From a bacterium (GTDB lineage: Bacteria > Cyanobacteriota > Vampirovibrionia > Gastranaerophilales > Gastranaerophilaceae): DNA of 38,562 nucleotides. The first letter of the stretch is position 1; each line of letters opens with the position of its first letter. Shown one piece after another: positions 1 through 6,525 of the stretch. The position numbers and the translations under genes are program-made. Location of the stretch: the NCBI GenBank assembly GCA_017403285.1, contig JAFQOI010000019.1, positions 1 through 38,562 of the forward strand. The letters run 5' to 3'. Under the pieces are notes generated by a model. That model worked only from the letters and a program-made list of their open reading frames with translations, was not told where the DNA came from and made no database searches.

Positions 1-204
1 GATAGTTTTTTGCTTTCAAATCAAGTTATTGAATTGAAAATTAATAATCTAGTTTCTTTGAAACGTTTTGATGAAGCGAATAGAGTACTTGTTCAATTCA
101 GTGATTTATTGAAAGAAAATTTTGCAGGTAGTTTATATGCTACGTTAAATGAAAAAATTAAACTGTATGAAAAACTTCGCTATTCTGGATTAAAAATAGT
201 ATAA
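1..204 (+). CDS. 3' end of an unknown gene, possibly TPR-like (partial)
   Basis: The reading frame is open to the left edge of the window, so this is the carboxy-terminal 67 residues of a longer protein, ending in TAA at 202-204. The visible part is helical and charged. It includes a stretch of the form LKINNLVSLKRFDEANRVLV, which has the spacing of a tetratricopeptide-like helix pair. An internal TTG at 10 could be read as a start, but nothing upstream supports it. A flippase-like gene follows 28 bases later on the same strand, so the two may be co-transcribed. The function cannot be told from this fragment. Confidence 0.55.
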   Translation, partial: DSFLLSNQVIELKINNLVSLKRFDEANRVLVQFSDLLKENFAGSLYATLNEKIKLYEKLRYSGLKIV

Positions 205-232
205 TTAATTGTCCAAGTATTAGGTAGGAGTT

Positions 233-1246
233 ATGAGAAAGAGCATAAAAGGTTTTATTCTATTATTAATAACCTTGATATTTTTGTATTTTGTTTTTGT
301 AAATGTTGATTTTGTTGAACTTGCAAAAATATTTAAACGTTTTGAATACAAATATATTATTTTTCTCATTATTTCAATGACAATTTCATTATCTTTTAGG
401 GCATTGTGTTTTAAACAGTTAATACAAAAAACAATTCCTGATGCAAAATTGATTAATTTAATTCCAATTTGTTTGACAGGTGCAGGGCTTAATATTGCAT
501 TACCTGCAAGAGCAGGGGATATTTTTAGGGCATATTATGTTGGTAAAAAACATAATATGGACAAGATGAAAATTTTCGGCAGTGTTATGTTTGAACGACT
601 TTTTGATGTCATTATAATATTCTGTTTACTTGCTGTTGCTGTTTTCATTTATCATAGAAATCCATTGGCGATGAAGCTTTGTTTTTTTGCTGGAATTTTG
701 CTTGTTTTGGGTATTTCTTTTGCTGTGTTTTTCTATAAAAACAACTATATTGGTAAATTTTGTGAATTTATAAATAAAAAAATTGATAGTTTACCGTTTA
801 GAGCATTTTTAAAAAATAGTGTTGATTTTATCAACAAAAAAAGCCTTTCATTTTTTAATGGGTTTGAGGTTATAGATTCACCTCGACGTGTTTTGGGTGC
901 AATGTGTGCTTCATTTGGTATTTGGTTTTTTGAGTGTGTTAATTATTGTATTGTGATACAAGGTTTCGGCTATGATATTCATTGGTCAGTTGTTTTGTTT
1001 GTTATAGGTTTTATTGCTCTTGCTTGCATGATCCCTTCAACATCTATATTTATTGGACCATATCAAGTGGCTGTAATTGCTGCATTTTCTATATATGGTA
1101 TTGAGAAAGAATCTGCACTTGCAATATCTGTTTTGGAACAATCAATAGTTACTATCTATTTGTTAACCATAGCATTTTTATTTTTAGTTAAAAACAATAT
1201 ATCTTTTGGAAAATTGAAAAAAGATATTACAGAAAAATTTGAATAA
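233..1246 (+). CDS. Flippase-like integral membrane protein (LPG synthase transmembrane / UPF0104 family)
   Basis: A 337-residue protein with about eight hydrophobic segments and an arginine-rich patch early on (ALPARAGDIFRAYYVGKKH, about residues 88-106). This patch is typical of the lysylphosphatidylglycerol-synthase transmembrane family (AglD/UPF0104). Members are predicted flippases or accessory proteins in lipid or glycan export; many lack the catalytic MprF domain, as this one does. The ATG at 233 is preceded by TAGGAG with good spacing. It follows the unknown partial gene by 28 bases and ends inside a bidirectional terminator shared with the convergent gltD-type gene. The family call is reasonable; the substrate is unknown. 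The upstream neighbour might give the pathway but is cut off. Confidence 0.8.
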   Translation: MRKSIKGFILLLITLIFLYFVFVNVDFVELAKIFKRFEYKYIIFLIISMTISLSFRALCFKQLIQKTIPDAKLINLIPICLTGAGLNIALPARAGDIFRAYYVGKKHNMDKMKIFGSVMFERLFDVIIIFCLLAVAVFIYHRNPLAMKLCFFAGILLVLGISFAVFFYKNNYIGKFCEFINKKIDSLPFRAFLKNSVDFINKKSLSFFNGFEVIDSPRRVLGAMCASFGIWFFECVNYCIVIQGFGYDIHWSVVLFVIGFIALACMIPSTSIFIGPYQVAVIAAFSIYGIEKESALAISVLEQSIVTIYLLTIAFLFLVKNNISFGKLKKDITEKFE

Positions 1247-1276
1247 AAAAAGAACCCTTAAGTAGGGTTCTTTTTT
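1245..1276. terminator. Bidirectional Rho-independent terminator
   Basis: AGAACCC at 1251-1257 and GGGTTCT at 1265-1271 form a perfect stem around a seven-base loop. The stem is flanked by an A-run on the left and a T-run on the right, so it can stop transcripts from either side. It lies exactly between two convergent genes and overlaps the stop codon of the flippase-like gene. Confidence 0.9.
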
Positions 1277-1289
1277 ATCTAATCAATAT

Positions 1290-2663
1290 TTATATTGTTT
1301 CAAGATATTCATTAATTGCTTTTGCTGCACGTTTGCCAGCGCCCATTGCATTGATTGCGGTTGATGAGCCAGTTGGAGCAACGTCACCACCAGCATATAC
1401 CTTATCAACTGAAGTAGCACCTGTTTCAGCATCAATGATAATATATCCTTTTGGATTTGTTTCTAGTTTCATATTATCTCTGAGCATAGAAGCTTGAATA
1501 GTAGGATTTGGACCAGTTCCTAATGCGACAATTACTGTATCAACATCTAAGTCAACTGTTTTTCCTGTTGAAACTGGTTTTCTTCTTCCTGATTCATCAG
1601 GTTCTCCTAGTTCCATAATTTCAAATTGCATACCAGCAACATAGCCATCTTTATTGTAAATTTCTTTTGGCGCATGAAGGAATTTAAAAATAACACCTTC
1701 TTCTTTTGCGTGGCGAATTTCTTCAAGACGAGCAGGAAGTTCAGTTTCTGTTCTTCTATAAACGATGTAGACTTCTTTGAATCCAATTCTTACGGCAACC
1801 CTTGCTGCATCCATTGCAACGTTACCACCACCAATAATTGCTACTTTTTCTCCAACTCTAATTGGAGTAGGAGTTTCTTCCATGTTTGCTTGCATTAGGT
1901 TAACTCTTGTCAAAAATTCATTTGCACTAAATACTCCATTAAGGTTTTCGCCAGCGATTCCCATCATTTTGGGCAAGCCTGCTCCAGAACCAATAACAAT
2001 AGCATCAAAGCCATCTTCTTCAAGTTGTTTGATTGTTATTGATTTACCAACTACAACGTTAGTTATAAATTTAACGCCCATATCTTTTAAGTTTTTGATT
2101 TCTTTATCTAAGAAAGTTCTTGGTAATCTGAAAGGAGGAATACCATATCTAAGTACACCACCTAATTTATGAAGTGCTTCAAATACAACAACTTCGTGAC
2201 CTGCTTTTCTCAAGTCTGCTGCTGCTGTGATACCAGCACATCCAGAACCTACGATAGCAACTTTTTTACCTGTTTCTTTTATTTCTCCAATTTTAATATT
2301 TGTTGCATCACCAACATATCTTTCTAATGCTCCAATTGCGATTGGTTCTGATTTAATACCAAGTATACATTTCCCTTCGCATTGACGTTCTTGAGGGCAA
2401 ACTCTTCCGCAAACAGATGGCAATAAACTTGATTCTCTGATGACTTCACCTGCTTTTTCAATATTTCCTTCTTTTATTTCTTTTATGAAAGCAGGGATAT
2501 TTATATTGACAGGGCAACCATCAACGCATTTAGGATTCTTACAATTTAAGCATCTTGATGCTTCTATTTTTGCTTGTTCATCTGTTAAATTAGACTCAAC
2601 TGCATCAAAGTTTGTGCGTCTTATCATTGGGTCTTGTTCGTGTTGTCTTTGTCTTACTGCCAT
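1290..2663 (-). CDS. gltD: NADPH-dependent glutamate synthase small subunit-type oxidoreductase (GltD / NfnB-like)
   Basis: A 457-residue flavoprotein. Two cysteine clusters at the amino end (C38, C41, C46, C50 and C85, C89, C95, C99) are the 4Fe-4S ligands of this family. An FAD-binding GxGxxG motif (VGSGCAGITAAADL, near 138) and an NADPH-binding GGGNVAMDAAR motif (near 275) follow. The family includes the GltD subunit of glutamate synthase, single-subunit 'GltA-type' enzymes and NfnB/SudA transhydrogenase subunits; sequence alone does not separate these. No large GltB subunit or NfnA partner is in the window, so it is an orphan here. The ATG at 2663 has AAGGAT just upstream. It is transcribed alone, divergently from dapL. 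Expected role: electron transfer from NADPH in nitrogen assimilation or redox balance in the cytoplasm. Confidence 0.85.
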   Translation of the reverse strand: MAVRQRQHEQDPMIRRTNFDAVESNLTDEQAKIEASRCLNCKNPKCVDGCPVNINIPAFIKEIKEGNIEKAGEVIRESSLLPSVCGRVCPQERQCEGKCILGIKSEPIAIGALERYVGDATNIKIGEIKETGKKVAIVGSGCAGITAAADLRKAGHEVVVFEALHKLGGVLRYGIPPFRLPRTFLDKEIKNLKDMGVKFITNVVVGKSITIKQLEEDGFDAIVIGSGAGLPKMMGIAGENLNGVFSANEFLTRVNLMQANMEETPTPIRVGEKVAIIGGGNVAMDAARVAVRIGFKEVYIVYRRTETELPARLEEIRHAKEEGVIFKFLHAPKEIYNKDGYVAGMQFEIMELGEPDESGRRKPVSTGKTVDLDVDTVIVALGTGPNPTIQASMLRDNMKLETNPKGYIIIDAETGATSVDKVYAGGDVAPTGSSTAINAMGAGKRAAKAINEYLETI

Positions 2664-2751
2664 TTTTTATCCTTTTTGTTTTTATTCATCTATGATATTA
2701 AATTATAATATAATAATATTTTTTGTATAATACTTTATACGAGGTGAAATC
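2664..2751. promoter_or_regulatory. Divergent promoter region gltD-type gene / dapL
   Basis: This 88-base, very AT-rich gap separates two divergent genes. On the plus strand a TATAAT box lies about 25 bases before the dapL ATG and is followed by a clear GAGGTG ribosome binding site. On the minus strand a TATAAT is also present within the A/T-rich middle section. No convincing -35 element or operator was seen for either direction, so this is a candidate only. Confidence 0.5.
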
Positions 2752-3933
2752 ATGAATATAAATAAAAATTATCTAAGTTTGGAAGACAGTTACTTGTTTT
2801 CAACTATCGCAAAAAAAGTTGCAGAGTTTACTAAATTAAATCCAGAAAAGAAACTTATTAAAATGGGGATTGGGGATGTAACACTTCCTTTGGCACCTGT
2901 TGTTGTTGATGCAATAAAAAAAGCAGCCGATGAAATGGGTGTTCAATCATCATTTAGAGGTTATGGTCCAGAACAAGGTTATGATTTTTTAAGAGCAGAA
3001 ATAAAAAATTACTATTCTCGTAAAAATGTTGATTTGGAACTTAACGAAATATTTATTTCAGATGGGGCAAAAAGTGATTTGGGCAATATACTAGACATTT
3101 TTTCTCTTGATAATATAGTTTTAGTTCCTGATCCTGTTTATCCAGTTTATGTTGATACTAATGTAATGGCAGGTAGAAAGATAGTATTTGCTGATGCAAA
3201 TGAAGAAAATGGATTTTTGCCAATGCCAGATGAGAATGTAAAATGTGATATTATTTATATATGTTCTCCAAACAATCCAACAGGTGCAGTTTATACAAAA
3301 GAGGCATTAAAAAAATGGGTTGATTATGCGATAAAAAATGATGCAGTTATTCTTTTTGATGCTGCTTATGAATGTTTTATAAAATCAAAGGAACTTCCAA
3401 GCAGCATATATGAGATAGAAGGTGCAAAAAATTGCGCTATTGAATTTTGTTCTTTCTCTAAAACAGCAGGATTTACTGGCACAAGATGCGGATATACAGT
3501 TGTTCCCAATAATCTTGAACGTCAAGGCTGTAAATTGAATAAGTTTTGGACAAGACGTCAAACAACTAAATTTAATGGAGTTCCTTATATTGTACAAAGA
3601 GCGGCGGCTGCTATATTTTCTGAAGAAGGGCAAAAACAAATAAGAGAAAACCTCGCATATTATAGTGAAAATGCAAAAATTATTGCAGATACAATGGATA
3701 AAAAAGGAATATTCTATACTGGGGGTAAACACTCTCCATATATCTGGTTAAAGTGTCCAAACAATATGAAATCTTGGGATTTCTTTGATTATCTTTTGAC
3801 AAATATCGCTGTTGTTGGAACACCAGGTGCTGGTTTTGGTAAAAATGGAGATGGTTATTTTAGATTAACTTCTTTCGGAAATAGAGAAAATACGATAGAA
3901 GCAATGGAAAGATTTTCAAATTTAATTAAGTAA
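2752..3933 (+). CDS. dapL: LL-diaminopimelate aminotransferase
   Basis: A 393-residue class I/II aminotransferase that converts tetrahydrodipicolinate directly to LL-diaminopimelate using glutamate and PLP, feeding lysine and peptidoglycan synthesis. The opening (LIKMGIGDVTLPLAP) and the PLP-lysine block CSFSKTAGFTGTRCGY, with the Schiff-base lysine at about K237, are characteristic of DapL rather than aspartate aminotransferase. Length matches the family (about 400-410). The ATG at 2752 follows GAGGTG. It is a single-gene unit: divergent from the gltD-type gene and closed by a strong terminator. DapL is shared by plants, Cyanobacteria and some other bacteria, and its presence supports the proposed cyanobacterial-relative host. 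Confidence 0.93.
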   Translation: MNINKNYLSLEDSYLFSTIAKKVAEFTKLNPEKKLIKMGIGDVTLPLAPVVVDAIKKAADEMGVQSSFRGYGPEQGYDFLRAEIKNYYSRKNVDLELNEIFISDGAKSDLGNILDIFSLDNIVLVPDPVYPVYVDTNVMAGRKIVFADANEENGFLPMPDENVKCDIIYICSPNNPTGAVYTKEALKKWVDYAIKNDAVILFDAAYECFIKSKELPSSIYEIEGAKNCAIEFCSFSKTAGFTGTRCGYTVVPNNLERQGCKLNKFWTRRQTTKFNGVPYIVQRAAAAIFSEEGQKQIRENLAYYSENAKIIADTMDKKGIFYTGGKHSPYIWLKCPNNMKSWDFFDYLLTNIAVVGTPGAGFGKNGDGYFRLTSFGNRENTIEAMERFSNLIK

Positions 3934-3934
3934 T

Positions 3935-3961
3935 AAAAAGGAGGCAATAAGCCTCCTTTTT
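3935..3961. terminator. Bidirectional terminator after dapL
   Basis: A perfect 11-bp stem (AAAAAGGAGGC at 3935-3945 with GCCTCCTTTTT at 3951-3961) around the loop AATAA. It works in both directions and overlaps the stop codon of the convergent 108-residue gene (TAA read from 3962-3960). Confidence 0.92.
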
Positions 3962-4286
3962 ATTTTGTAGGTCTTCTTGTTGGACCGTATATTACTTCTA
4001 ACATTTCCATTTTTACAGATGGTTGTTGATACCAATCTCTTATGTATCTGTCTATTCCGTAGCAATTACCTTGTTCTTTTAGACCATCTTCAATGTTGAA
4101 TTTTGCTTCCATCATTCCGATTTGAACAGAAAATGTTATATGTTTTAGGTTTCTCGTATCGATTTTAAGAGCGAGCGCTTTAACTCTTCTTTCTCCACCA
4201 TTAACTTTTTCTTCAATATCTTTTTTTCTAAGTAAGAAATTGATTAAGGATTGTTCAAGTCCTTGTACCTTTTCAGTTTCTGCCAT
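3960..4286 (-). CDS. Conserved-looking unknown protein, 108 residues
   Basis: I do not recognise this protein. It is 108 residues, charged, without signal peptide or membrane segment. The amino half is predicted helical (VQGLEQSLINFLLRKKDIEE) and the carboxy half mixed, ending in a basic tail GPTRRPTK. The ATG at 4286 has AGGA upstream at acceptable spacing. Codon use resembles its neighbours and it ends in a proper terminator, so it looks like a real gene. It lies 17 bases downstream of the serine dehydratase remnant on the same strand and probably shares its transcript. No function is proposed. Confidence 0.65.
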   Translation of the reverse strand: MAETEKVQGLEQSLINFLLRKKDIEEKVNGGERRVKALALKIDTRNLKHITFSVQIGMMEAKFNIEDGLKEQGNCYGIDRYIRDWYQQPSVKMEMLEVIYGPTRRPTK

Positions 4287-4303
4287 ATTGTTAATTCCTA
4301 TAT

Positions 4304-4570
4304 TTAAATAAATAACTTGTTTATATTTTCATTAATTAACTTCCCACTTTTTGTGGTTGCTAAACCGCCTTGAGAGGTTTCTTTTAATAGAGGAGACCTT
4401 AATTGTCCAGTTTGTATCATAGTATCTACAACCTCATCGGGTGAAATTTTTGTTTCTATTTCAGATAAAGACAATTCTGCTTGACAACCAGCAACTGCTC
4501 CTGCTGTATGAGAACTTGAAGAACCAGTCATAATAGGCGAAATAATATCAAACAATGAACGCTGTTTCAT
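4304..4570 (-). pseudogene. L-serine dehydratase remnant (internally deleted, frame kept)
   Basis: This 88-residue frame (ATG at 4570; a TTG at 4618 gives 104 residues) looks like pieces of an iron-sulfur L-serine dehydratase joined in order. Residues 1-25 (MKQRSLFDIISPIMTGSSSS then HTAGA) match the start of the beta domain. A short GCQAE piece matches the iron-sulfur region in the middle of the alpha domain. The rest (IETKISPDEVVDTM ... LKETSQGGLATTKSGK) matches the carboxy end of alpha. The full enzyme is about 450-520 residues, so most of both domains is missing, including most cluster ligands. It cannot be a working deaminase. Order fits a fused beta-alpha gene or tandem sdaAB-sdaAA. The frame has no stop or shift, so either a young in-frame decay product, a retained mini-protein, or an assembly collapse. 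Confidence 0.7.
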
Positions 4571-4577
4571 ACCGGTT

Positions 4578-4606
4578 ATTATATTAAATTTTCGTGCTTT
4601 TGTCCT
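4578..4606 (-). promoter_or_regulatory. Candidate promoter of the serine dehydratase remnant
   Basis: On the minus strand a perfect TATAAT (4583-4578) is preceded, 17 bases upstream, by AGGACA (four of six matches to TTGACA). The ATG at 4570 comes only seven bases after the -10 box and lacks a Shine-Dalgarno sequence, so any transcript would be leaderless. Confidence 0.4.
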
Positions 4607-4616
4607 GAATTTTTTC

Positions 4617-4643
4617 AAAAAAAAAGCTCTTTTGAAAAAGAGC
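4617..4643 (-). terminator. Leftward Rho-independent terminator with no recognised gene before it
   Basis: GCTCTTT at 4626-4632 pairs with AAAGAGC at 4637-4643, followed (reading leftward) by a run of nine T on the minus strand. It would stop a transcript moving left, coming from 4644-4845, where no confident minus-strand gene exists. It may end a small RNA or a very short gene, or be the remains of a lost gene. Confidence 0.75.
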
Positions 4644-4648
4644 GTTAA

Positions 4649-4735
4649 CTAGGTTAGTTTTGGTAGATAGTTGTTCAGTTTAGACTTTATGAGTCTTTCA
4701 TTTGCTCTAATGCTTGTAAATATTTTTCTATGCAT
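4649..4735 (-). other. Possible 28-codon small ORF
   Basis: On the minus strand an ATG at 4735 opens 28 codons (MHRKIFTSIRANERLIKSKL, then eight more residues) and stops with TAG at 4651-4649, five bases before the leftward terminator. The product would be basic. There is no Shine-Dalgarno sequence and no convincing promoter. An overlapping frame (EKYLQALEQMKDS, then stop) looks just as protein-like but has no start. Either could be the tail of a lost gene, or noise. The rest of the gap 4619-4845 holds only this, the terminator and the comM promoter. Confidence 0.2.
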
Positions 4736-4760
4736 ATATGTTATAAAATTGTTACATTTA

Positions 4761-4790
4761 TTTACATAAATATTCTAATTGTTATATACT
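4761..4790 (+). promoter_or_regulatory. Candidate promoter of the comM-like gene
   Basis: TTTACA at 4761-4766 and TATACT at 4785-4790 are separated by 18 bases, about 55 bases before the TTG start. A short imperfect repeat around GAGTCTAAAGC lies between this promoter and the start. Confidence 0.5.
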
Positions 4791-4845
4791 TCAATGAGTC
4801 TAAAGCTTAATTTTTTCAGTGCAAAAAAGGTAAAAGAGGTAAATT

Positions 4846-6387
4846 TTGATTTCACGAATTTTAACTGCAACAGTAATTGGACTTGATGTTTATAAAATTC
4901 TAGTAGAAGTTGATATTAATAATTCGCTTCCATTAGTTTCGATTGTTGGGCTTCCAGATATTTCTGTTAATGAAGCAAAAGAAAGGGTTCGTTCTGCTAT
5001 AAAAAATTCTGGATATGAATTTCCAAATAAAAAAATAGTCGTAAATTTAGCACCAGCAGATATTAAAAAGATTGGAAGTTATTATGATTTACCTATTGCT
5101 GTAGGAATTTTGTCAAAGACTGGTATTATTCCTCAAAATGATTTTGAAGATACTGCTTTTGTTGGAGAATTATCTTTGGATGGTTCTTTAAGGGCTGTAA
5201 CTGGAATTCTTCCGATTGCTGCAGGTTTAAAAGAACAAGGAGTTAAAACATTGATGGTTCCTTTTGACAATGCGAAAGAAGCGGCAATCATAAATGGATT
5301 AAACGTAATTGGGGCTAAAAATCTTTGTGAAATTGTAAATCACTTTAACCCCAATTTGCCAAATCATAAGCAAATACAATACACACTAGCAGAAGATTGT
5401 GATTGTATTGGAAATGAATGTGAGCAACAAGGATATTTTGATTTTAAAGATGTAAAAGGACAAATAAAAGCAAAAAAAGCAATGGAAATTGCAGCGGCAG
5501 GGGCTCATAATTTGTTAATGTCTGGACCTCCGGGTTCTGGTAAGACGCTTCTTGCAAAATGTTTTCCATCTATATTGCCACCTTTAACATTTGAAGAATC
5601 TATTGAGTTGACTAAAATATATAGTATTTCTGGGCTTATTAATCCTCAAACGCCTTTGATAACTCAAAGACCATTTCGAAGTGTACATCATACGGCTTCT
5701 GCTGTTGGAATAATTGGCGGTGGTTCTAATCCAAAACCAGGAGAGATAACACTATCTCATAGAGGAGTTTTATTTTTAGATGAATTCGTTGAATTTCCAA
5801 GAGCAGTGTTGGAGGTTTTAAGACAACCATTGGAAGATGGTAAAATTGTTATTGCTAGAGCGAGAACAAGGTTAGAATTCCCTTCTGATTTTATTTTGCT
5901 AGCCGCTATGAATCCTTGTCCTTGTGGTTATTTGGGCGATAGTGAGAAAAATTGTACTTGTAGTGATTTTCAAATAAGGCAATATCGTTCAAAACTTTCT
6001 GGTCCATTGTTAGATAGAATTGATATTGTTGTTGATGTTCCAAGACTTAAACTTGATGAACTTACAGATAAATCTGAAAATGTTGCAGAGTCTTCTGCTT
6101 CTATTAGAGAAAGAGTTGTAAAAGCAAGAAATATTCAACTTGAAAGATATAAAGGGCTTGGAATTTATACAAATTCTGAACTTACACCTAAACTTATAAG
6201 AAAGTTTTGTACAACAGATGAAACTTCAACGATTATGCTTAAAGAGGCAGTAAAAAAATTTAATCTTTCGGCAAGAGCATATGATAGATTGTTGAAGCTT
6301 TCAAGAACAATTGCTGATTTGGACACAAGTGAAAATATTGAAGCAAAACATGTCGCTCAGGCTATACAATATCGTTCTTCTATATAA
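4846..6387 (+). CDS. comM: YifB/ComM family Mg-chelatase-like AAA+ ATPase
   Basis: A 513-residue AAA+ protein with the typical layout: an amino-terminal Lon-like ChlI fold (ILTATVIGLDVYKILVEVDI, then about 150 residues), a Mg-chelatase ATPase core with Walker A GPPGSGKT at 227-234 and Walker B GVLFLDEF, a cysteine-rich insert (NPCPCGYLG ... CTCSD) and a carboxy-terminal helical domain. In naturally competent bacteria ComM helps branch migration when imported DNA recombines; elsewhere the role is less clear. The start is TTG at 4846, chosen because the next residues match the family's first strand and AGAGGT lies just upstream. It is followed by a 138-base gap before lepA. The family is certain; a role in competence is an inference. 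Confidence 0.92.
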   Translation: MISRILTATVIGLDVYKILVEVDINNSLPLVSIVGLPDISVNEAKERVRSAIKNSGYEFPNKKIVVNLAPADIKKIGSYYDLPIAVGILSKTGIIPQNDFEDTAFVGELSLDGSLRAVTGILPIAAGLKEQGVKTLMVPFDNAKEAAIINGLNVIGAKNLCEIVNHFNPNLPNHKQIQYTLAEDCDCIGNECEQQGYFDFKDVKGQIKAKKAMEIAAAGAHNLLMSGPPGSGKTLLAKCFPSILPPLTFEESIELTKIYSISGLINPQTPLITQRPFRSVHHTASAVGIIGGGSNPKPGEITLSHRGVLFLDEFVEFPRAVLEVLRQPLEDGKIVIARARTRLEFPSDFILLAAMNPCPCGYLGDSEKNCTCSDFQIRQYRSKLSGPLLDRIDIVVDVPRLKLDELTDKSENVAESSASIRERVVKARNIQLERYKGLGIYTNSELTPKLIRKFCTTDETSTIMLKEAVKKFNLSARAYDRLLKLSRTIADLDTSENIEAKHVAQAIQYRSSI

Positions 6388-6490
6388 TTTTGTAGTGCAA
6401 GTTATTGGGAAAGAAACGATTATTTCAACTTTATTGAATATTGTTTAAAGATGTTACTTCTGAAATTTTGCTCGGGCAAATAAAATGTGA

Positions 6491-6519
6491 TTGGCAAATA
6501 CTTTTTTCTGTAATAGACT
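6491..6519 (+). promoter_or_regulatory. Promoter of lepA, possibly leaderless
   Basis: TTGGCA at 6491-6496 and TAGACT at 6514-6519 have the ideal 17-base spacing. Only six bases (AAAATT) separate the -10 box from the lepA ATG, and no Shine-Dalgarno sequence precedes that ATG. Transcription would be expected to begin at or next to the A of ATG. The rest of the gap 6388-6490 shows only a weak hairpin (TTTGC/GCAAA around 6467-6479). Confidence 0.55.
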
Positions 6520-6525
6520 AAAATT

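Noticed and set aside
1626-2172. Two plus-strand ORFs of 90 and 131 codons
   Set aside because: They lie fully inside the gltD-type gene on the other strand, whose protein has clear motifs; these are shadows.
4619-4845. SRP RNA, 6S RNA or tmRNA in the gap before comM
   Set aside because: No GGAAGCAGCC-type SRP core, no long 6S-like rod and no tRNA-like ends could be found; only a terminator, a tiny ORF and a promoter are visible.
6460-6484. Terminator after comM
   Set aside because: The TTTGC/GCAAA hairpin has only five pairs and no T-run.
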